Of a DNA stretch of 64,000 nt, positions 60,101 through 64,000 are shown piece after piece. The translations under genes were made by a program, and so were the position numbers. This DNA comes from Acidobacteriota bacterium (GTDB taxonomy: Bacteria > Acidobacteriota > Vicinamibacteria > Marinacidobacterales > Marinacidobacteraceae). Below the pieces are notes generated by a model. That model made no database searches. It saw only the letters and a list, made by a program, of their open reading frames with translations, and was not told the DNA's origin. The stretch covers positions 1 to 64,000 of the forward strand of contig JAJEIY010000031.1 of the NCBI GenBank assembly GCA_022828085.1, written 5' to 3'. The stretch's first letter is position 1. Every line of letters starts with the position of its first letter.

Positions 60101-60403
60101 CGCGAGGCCGGCGATCTCCTTCACCCCCGAGACGTCGTCGAGCGTCTCCTCGAGTCCCGTAAGGACGCTGTCCTCGATCACCTCGGCGCCGGCGCCCGGG
60201 AACACGGTGGTGACGGTCAGCGCCGAGGACCGCGTCTCGGGGATCATCTCCTGCGGGATGCCGCCCAGGGTGAGCAGCCCGCCCAGCGAGATCCCGAGCA
60301 GCAGGAGGTTGGCGGCCACCCGGTTCCTGACGAACCAGGAGATCACCCCCGACTCCGGGCGACTGCCCGGTCCGGTGGAGGGCCCCTCCACCTTCGCGTC
60401 CAT
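57146..60403 (-). CDS. RND efflux transporter, inner-membrane permease
   Basis: A 1085-residue AcrB/MdtB-like resistance-nodulation-division pump: TM1 near residues 28-48, a large periplasmic porter loop, TM2-6 with [26 protein letters not shown] near 400-425 (the proton-relay Asp pair in VDDA), a second periplasmic loop and TM8-12 with [21 protein letters not shown] near 990. The heavy-metal HME signature is absent, so it is of the multidrug/hydrophobe type. It is third in an operon after its outer-membrane and adaptor partners. Confidence 0.93.
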   Translation of the reverse strand: [1085 protein letters not shown]

Positions 60404-60410
60404 GTCCGAA

Positions 60411-61574
60411 CTACTCGCCGTCCGGGATCGCCGCCAGCCGCACCGTCATCCCCTCGGTGACGATCGCCGGCGGGTTCGTCACCACCCGATCCCCGTGCGC
60501 GAGTCCCGAGCGGACCAGCAGGTCTCCGTCTTCCGTGGACCAGAACGCGTCCACCTCGCGGATCGCGATCCGGTCCCCGTCGGTCACGACCAGCACCCGC
60601 CCGTCCTCCCGGAACGCGCTGCGGGGCACCACGGCCACCCCGGGATACTCGCGTCCCTCGATCTGCGCCCGCACGAACATCCCCGCCACCAGCGGCGGAC
60701 GGCCTCCCGGCCCCTCTCCGTAGGGATCCCGGACCTCGATCACCGCCGGAAAGAACCGCGTTGCCGGATCCACTTCGCCCGCCATCCGCACCAGCCGGCC
60801 CTCCCAGCTCCAGGTGGTCGAGGCGAGCGCCGGACCCAGCACCGCCGTCAGCCGGGCGCGCGGCCCCTGGCCGCCGGAAGCGCCTCCGAACGGCAACTCC
60901 ATGAGCTCCAGTGCGGCATCCGGCAGCGACACCCGGATTTCCGCCACGTCCACCGAGAGGAGTTCCACCAGCGGCACTCCGGGCGCGGCCCATTCGCCGA
61001 CCTCGGCGTTCCGTGAGCCCACGAGGCCCGTGTGGGGCGCCCGCACCTCCGTCTTCCGGAGCTCGTTCTCCGCCCGTTTCAGCGATGCCTCCGCCGCCGC
61101 GACCCCGGCGCGCGCCGCGGCGAGCTGCGGGACCCGAAGCGCGAGGGCATCCGGTTCCGCGCCTTCTCCCGACCACTCTTCCTCCGCGAGCCGCGACAGG
61201 CCTTCCTCCGACTGCAACTGCAGCCGGGCCTGCGCCACCTGGCTCCGCGCCATCTCCACCGCCTGTTCATAGGCGAGCGACTCGATCCGGAAGAGCGCCG
61301 CGCCCTCTTCCACCCGCGCTCCGTCGCGCAGGCCGGGCGCCGACCAGACGACCTGGCCCGCCACCTCGGCCGCAACGGTAGTCCGCCGCGACGGGCGTAC
61401 GGTCCCGTCCGCCTGGACCGTCACCCGCTCGGGACCCACGCGGACCGTTGCCGCCCGCACCTCGGGCAGCACCGTTTCGATCTCCTGCGCCTGCGGCCTG
61501 GGGCCGAGCGCGACCAGGAGCGCCAGCACGGCGCCCGCGCCGATCAGTATCGGTATGAACAAGAACCTTCGCAT
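60411..61574 (-). CDS. RND periplasmic adaptor (membrane-fusion) protein
   Basis: A 387-residue HlyD/AcrA-type adaptor: N-terminal signal anchor (FLFIPILIGAGAVLALLVAL), lipoyl half-motifs around 65-95 (TVAAEVAGQVVWSAPGLRDG) and about 165-195 (TEVRAPHTGLVGSRNAEVGE), a coiled-coil hairpin between (about 95-160), a beta-barrel and a membrane-proximal domain. It links the inner-membrane pump to the outer-membrane channel. The stop is 7 bases before the pump gene; the start overlaps the channel gene by ATGA. Confidence 0.92.
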   Translation of the reverse strand: MRRFLFIPILIGAGAVLALLVALGPRPQAQEIETVLPEVRAATVRVGPERVTVQADGTVRPSRRTTVAAEVAGQVVWSAPGLRDGARVEEGAALFRIESLAYEQAVEMARSQVAQARLQLQSEEGLSRLAEEEWSGEGAEPDALALRVPQLAAARAGVAAAEASLKRAENELRKTEVRAPHTGLVGSRNAEVGEWAAPGVPLVELLSVDVAEIRVSLPDAALELMELPFGGASGGQGPRARLTAVLGPALASTTWSWEGRLVRMAGEVDPATRFFPAVIEVRDPYGEGPGGRPPLVAGMFVRAQIEGREYPGVAVVPRSAFREDGRVLVVTDGDRIAIREVDAFWSTEDGDLLVRSGLAHGDRVVTNPPAIVTEGMTVRLAAIPDGE

Positions 61575-63067
61575 CACCGCTCCCCGGCGTCCGCCGTCTC
61601 GTCCCCATTCGTGCGCTCGAACCCGCCCCCGAGCGCCAGCGAGAGGTTCACGCGGTTGTCGAGCCGCGCCCGCAACTGCGACAGGTGGCCCGACTCCGCC
61701 ACCAGGACCGCCCGCTCGGCTTCCAACTCCATGAGTCGCGTGACGAAGCCCCCGCGACGCTGGCTCCGAGTCCGTGAAAGCGCCCGGCGGCTCGCCGTGA
61801 GCGCCTCCGCCGAACGTGACTCCATCTCCCTGAGCGACTCCTCCGCGGAAAGCGCCGCCTCCACCTCCTGGTAGGCCGTCAACACCGTCCGCGCGTACAC
61901 CGCCAGCGCCTCGCGATCGCGCGCCTCCTCCTGACGGATCTGCGCCCGGATCCGGCCTCTCTGGAACACGGGCGCCGCAATCCGCGCGATCAGGCTCCAC
62001 ACCGAGAAGTCCCCGTTCACGAGTTGCCGCAGCCGCGTGGACGCCGTGCCCACGGAGCTGGTCAGCGGAAACTGGGGATAGCGCGCCCGCCGCGCCATTT
62101 CGGTGAACTCCTGCGACATGGCGAGGCGCCGCTCGGCGCTTGCCACGTCCGGACGCCGGGAGATGAGGTCCGCCGGCGCTCCCGCCGGAACCGCACTCCG
62201 GGCCGCGGGCAGGTCGCCGCCGAGTTCCCAGTCCGGCCCGGGCTCTCCGTCGGGATAGTCCGTGAAGAGAACCTCCAGACTCCGCACCGCGGCCGCCCGC
62301 GCCTGCCGCCGGCTGGCGGCGGCCGCCCGCGCCTCGGCGAGACGGGCTTCCGCGGCGTCGACCTCGGCAAGGGCCGCGTCGCCGATGCGCGCCCGTTCCC
62401 GCGTCCAGCGCACCGTCTCCCCCCGGCTCGCCGCGATCGCTTCGGCGATGCGCGCCTGCTCCCGGGCCTCGACCGCCAGGAAGTAGAGGCGCGAAGCCTG
62501 GCCGGCCAGCGAGACCCGCGCTCCCGCGACCTCGGCGACCGCCGCCTCCATCACGGCGTTCGCGGCGCGCGCCCGCGGCGTCGCGGCGCGCCAGAGGTTC
62601 GCTTCCCAGCTCAGGTCCAGGGAGAGCCCGTAGCGGACGAAGTCCGCCGTGAGGACCTCCTCCTCTCCGAAACCAGGGATCGGCAGCCCGGCGGATGCCG
62701 CGATGTCCGAGATCGGCAGGCCGATGAAGGCCTGCCGCGCCTGCAGACGGTCCACTCCCGCTCCGACCTGGGGATAGAGCGCGCTCCTCGCAATCCCCGC
62801 GTCGGCGGCCGCCTGCGCGAGGCGCGCCGCCGCCTCCCGAAGCGTGAGGTTGCCCGATATCGCCCGCTCGACGACCCGATCGAGGGCCGGATCGCCGAAC
62901 GAGGTCCACCAGTCCGCGGTCGGAGCGGCCTCCGCCGCGGCGGCCGCGGGAGCCGCCGGCTCGGGCGTGAACTCGACCTCCGGGTCCGCGATCGGAGCCC
63001 GCAGACCACCGCAACCGCTCGCCAGCGCGCAGGCGACGGCCAGCGCCGTTCGTCGGCCCACCTTCAT
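61574..63067 (-). CDS. TolC/NodT-type outer-membrane efflux lipoprotein
   Basis: A 497-residue outer-membrane factor of the RND system. Signal with lipobox ALASGC (Cys19), a Pro/Ala-rich linker and two repeated OEP domains of long coiled helices (about 50-250 and 265-480), including NLTLREAAARLAQAAADAG and LISRRPDVASAERRLAMSQE. First gene of the efflux operon. ATG 63067 has no Shine-Dalgarno; TACACT, a -10-like hexamer, ends 8 bases upstream. Confidence 0.93.
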   Translation of the reverse strand: MKVGRRTALAVACALASGCGGLRAPIADPEVEFTPEPAAPAAAAAEAAPTADWWTSFGDPALDRVVERAISGNLTLREAAARLAQAAADAGIARSALYPQVGAGVDRLQARQAFIGLPISDIAASAGLPIPGFGEEEVLTADFVRYGLSLDLSWEANLWRAATPRARAANAVMEAAVAEVAGARVSLAGQASRLYFLAVEAREQARIAEAIAASRGETVRWTRERARIGDAALAEVDAAEARLAEARAAAASRRQARAAAVRSLEVLFTDYPDGEPGPDWELGGDLPAARSAVPAGAPADLISRRPDVASAERRLAMSQEFTEMARRARYPQFPLTSSVGTASTRLRQLVNGDFSVWSLIARIAAPVFQRGRIRAQIRQEEARDREALAVYARTVLTAYQEVEAALSAEESLREMESRSAEALTASRRALSRTRSQRRGGFVTRLMELEAERAVLVAESGHLSQLRARLDNRVNLSLALGGGFERTNGDETADAGER

Positions 63068-63075
63068 GGCGCGTG

Positions 63076-63081
63076 AGTGTA
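63076..63081 (-). promoter_or_regulatory. -10 element of the RND efflux operon, leaderless spacing
   Basis: TACACT on the minus strand ends 8 bases before ATG 63067. No -35 is evident and no TetR/MarR repressor gene is adjacent. Confidence 0.4.
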
Positions 63082-63120
63082 TTCGTTGGCCACTCCCCGC
63101 GGGGCGGGAGTCCGCCCCTG

Positions 63121-63149
63121 TTGAAGGGCGGCGTCCGCTCGCGTACGAT
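63121..63149 (+). promoter_or_regulatory. Promoter of the TPR-protein gene
   Basis: TTGAAG (63121-63126), 17 bases, TACGAT (63144-63149). Unlike the leaderless examples, it leaves a leader of about 50 bases with GGAGG at 63195-63199 before ATG 63206. Confidence 0.5.
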
Positions 63150-63205
63150 CATCGGTTCGCATTTCGGTTCCCGTCAGGCTGCGGCCTGTCTTGACGGAGG
63201 CTTTC

Positions 63206-64000
63206 ATGATCCAAACGCCCCTCCATCCGGCACCCCGCCGGTCAGCTGGTTTCCGACGCCGGCGCCTCCCCATCGCAGTATTGGGCCTGGCAGCCGTCGT
63301 GGGCGTCCCGAGCGCCCTCGCGCAGGACGAGGCGCCGCTCAACCGCCGGGAGGTTTCCCGCGCCATCGACATCGCCGAGGATCACCTTGAGGACGCCGAG
63401 CGCGCGCTCCGGGACGAGGATGCGGAAGCTGCGCAGGCGGCCTACAGTCAGGCAGGGGGCCTCTTTCTCCGGGTGCTGCAGGATCATCCCTACCGCCGGG
63501 ACATCCGCCTGCAGCTCGGCCGCATCTACCTCCACTTCGAAGAGTGGGAGAACGTCGCCAGCACCTTCGAGCAGGCCCTGATGACGGATCCGCCAACGGA
63601 GGAGGAGGACATCGACGGCTGGGCGTTCGAGAACGTCGAGGACGCCGACGAGATTCTCGAAGCCTGGACCGCGGTGACGAGCGCCTACGGGATGCTCGAG
63701 GACGACCTCAACGTCATCGAGGCCGGGCAGAAGGTCATCGAACTGAACCCGAACCCGCCGGCGAGCACCTTCGTGGCGATCGGATCCAGCATGGCCCGGC
63801 AGGGACAATTCGAAGAAGCGTCCGACATGGCCCGGCGCGCCCTGGAGATCGAGCCCAACAGCGCCATGGCCCACTCGACTCTCGGTCAGGCCGCCGCCGC
63901 CGGGGGCGACCTGGACGAGGCCGAGGCTTCCTTCCGGCGTGCGGTCGAGCTCGACCCGAACACCGCCCGGGCTCACGCCGGCCTCGCCGACATCTACTAC
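63206..64000 (+). CDS. Exported tetratricopeptide-repeat protein, 3' end beyond the window
   Basis: At least 265 codons, running off the right edge without a stop. Signal peptide of about 40 residues (Arg-rich start RRSAGFRRRRLPIAVLG and cleavage near SALA-QD), then helical TPR units: DIRLQLGRIYLHFEEWENVA and STFEQAL, ASTFVAIGSSMARQGQFEEA, SDMARRALEIEPNSAMAH, STLGQAAAAGGDLDEAEASF and RRAVELDPNTARAHAGLADI. TPRs mediate protein contacts, often in envelope or secretion complexes. GGAGG lies 6 bases before ATG 63206. Confidence 0.88.
   Translation, partial: MIQTPLHPAPRRSAGFRRRRLPIAVLGLAAVVGVPSALAQDEAPLNRREVSRAIDIAEDHLEDAERALRDEDAEAAQAAYSQAGGLFLRVLQDHPYRRDIRLQLGRIYLHFEEWENVASTFEQALMTDPPTEEEDIDGWAFENVEDADEILEAWTAVTSAYGMLEDDLNVIEAGQKVIELNPNPPASTFVAIGSSMARQGQFEEASDMARRALEIEPNSAMAHSTLGQAAAAGGDLDEAEASFRRAVELDPNTARAHAGLADIYY

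Overview
This is a 64-kb stretch of very GC-rich, gene-dense bacterial DNA with 50 probable protein genes, one of them cut by the right edge. I found no tRNA, rRNA, CRISPR array or intact insertion sequence. The cell is Gram-negative: there is a TonB-dependent receptor, a complete RND efflux set with an outer-membrane lipoprotein, an outer-membrane barrel and AmpG. The mix of a bacillithiol-type BshA, a large Asp-box (VPS10/BNR) propeller protein, an adjacent amidohydrolase, YceI next to a CxxCH barrel protein, AddAB-type recombination nuclease and a family 5 uracil-DNA glycosylase reminds me of Acidobacteriota or Gemmatimonadota. That placement is an inference from gene content only.

Layout. 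1-5.4 kb: CBS protein, BshA, UDG/DUF523 operon, alpha/beta hydrolase and MscS. 5.5-9.5 kb: NCS2 permease with an extra C-terminal domain, then YceI, a CxxCH barrel protein and a cytochrome-like lipoprotein. 9.6-10.4 kb: a first VapBC module. 10.6-15.5 kb: Asp-box propeller protein and amidohydrolase. 15.8-19.4 kb: TerB-like protein, an ECF sigma factor with an anti-sigma/bactofilin-like membrane protein, and an orphan ABC six-TM protein. 19.5-21.3 kb: a three-gene operon (small antitoxin-like protein, AbiEii-like nucleotidyltransferase, EEP nuclease) behind a perfect palindrome. 21.7-29.1 kb: a tightly overlapping run that looks like cell-wall peptide scavenging: PDZ/alpha-beta hydrolase, serine hydrolase-VanX fusion, HEAT protein, SSS symporter, AmpG. 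29.2-36.5 kb: TonB receptor and CobO, separated by an AT-richer two-gene insert (31.9-35.7 kb) that is the best candidate for an undescribed system. 36.6-42 kb: SDR/DUF2867 protein, class V aminotransferase, cation/proton antiporter, M20 peptidase. 42-47.2 kb: two tandem ArsR regulators, a third copy of their promoter, P1 peptidase, SSS symporter, FAD oxidoreductase. 47.4-49 kb: a second VapBC module and an SDR. 49-63 kb: one minus-strand block encoding an RND efflux system, an MpaB-like (DUF2236) protein and an AddAB-like helicase-nuclease. The right edge holds a truncated TPR protein.

Two window-wide patterns stand out. First, a dispersed palindromic element with two hairpins recurs about nine times between genes, with compensatory changes in its stems. 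Second, many genes not preceded by a Shine-Dalgarno sequence have a -10-like hexamer ending only 6 to 9 bases before the start codon, which points to widespread leaderless transcription. In several cases (the ArsR copies, both VapB antitoxins) a full -35/-10 promoter with 17-bp spacing is visible. This rule also helps to choose starts, for example for the P1 peptidase, which has no ordinary start codon before its apparent signal peptide.
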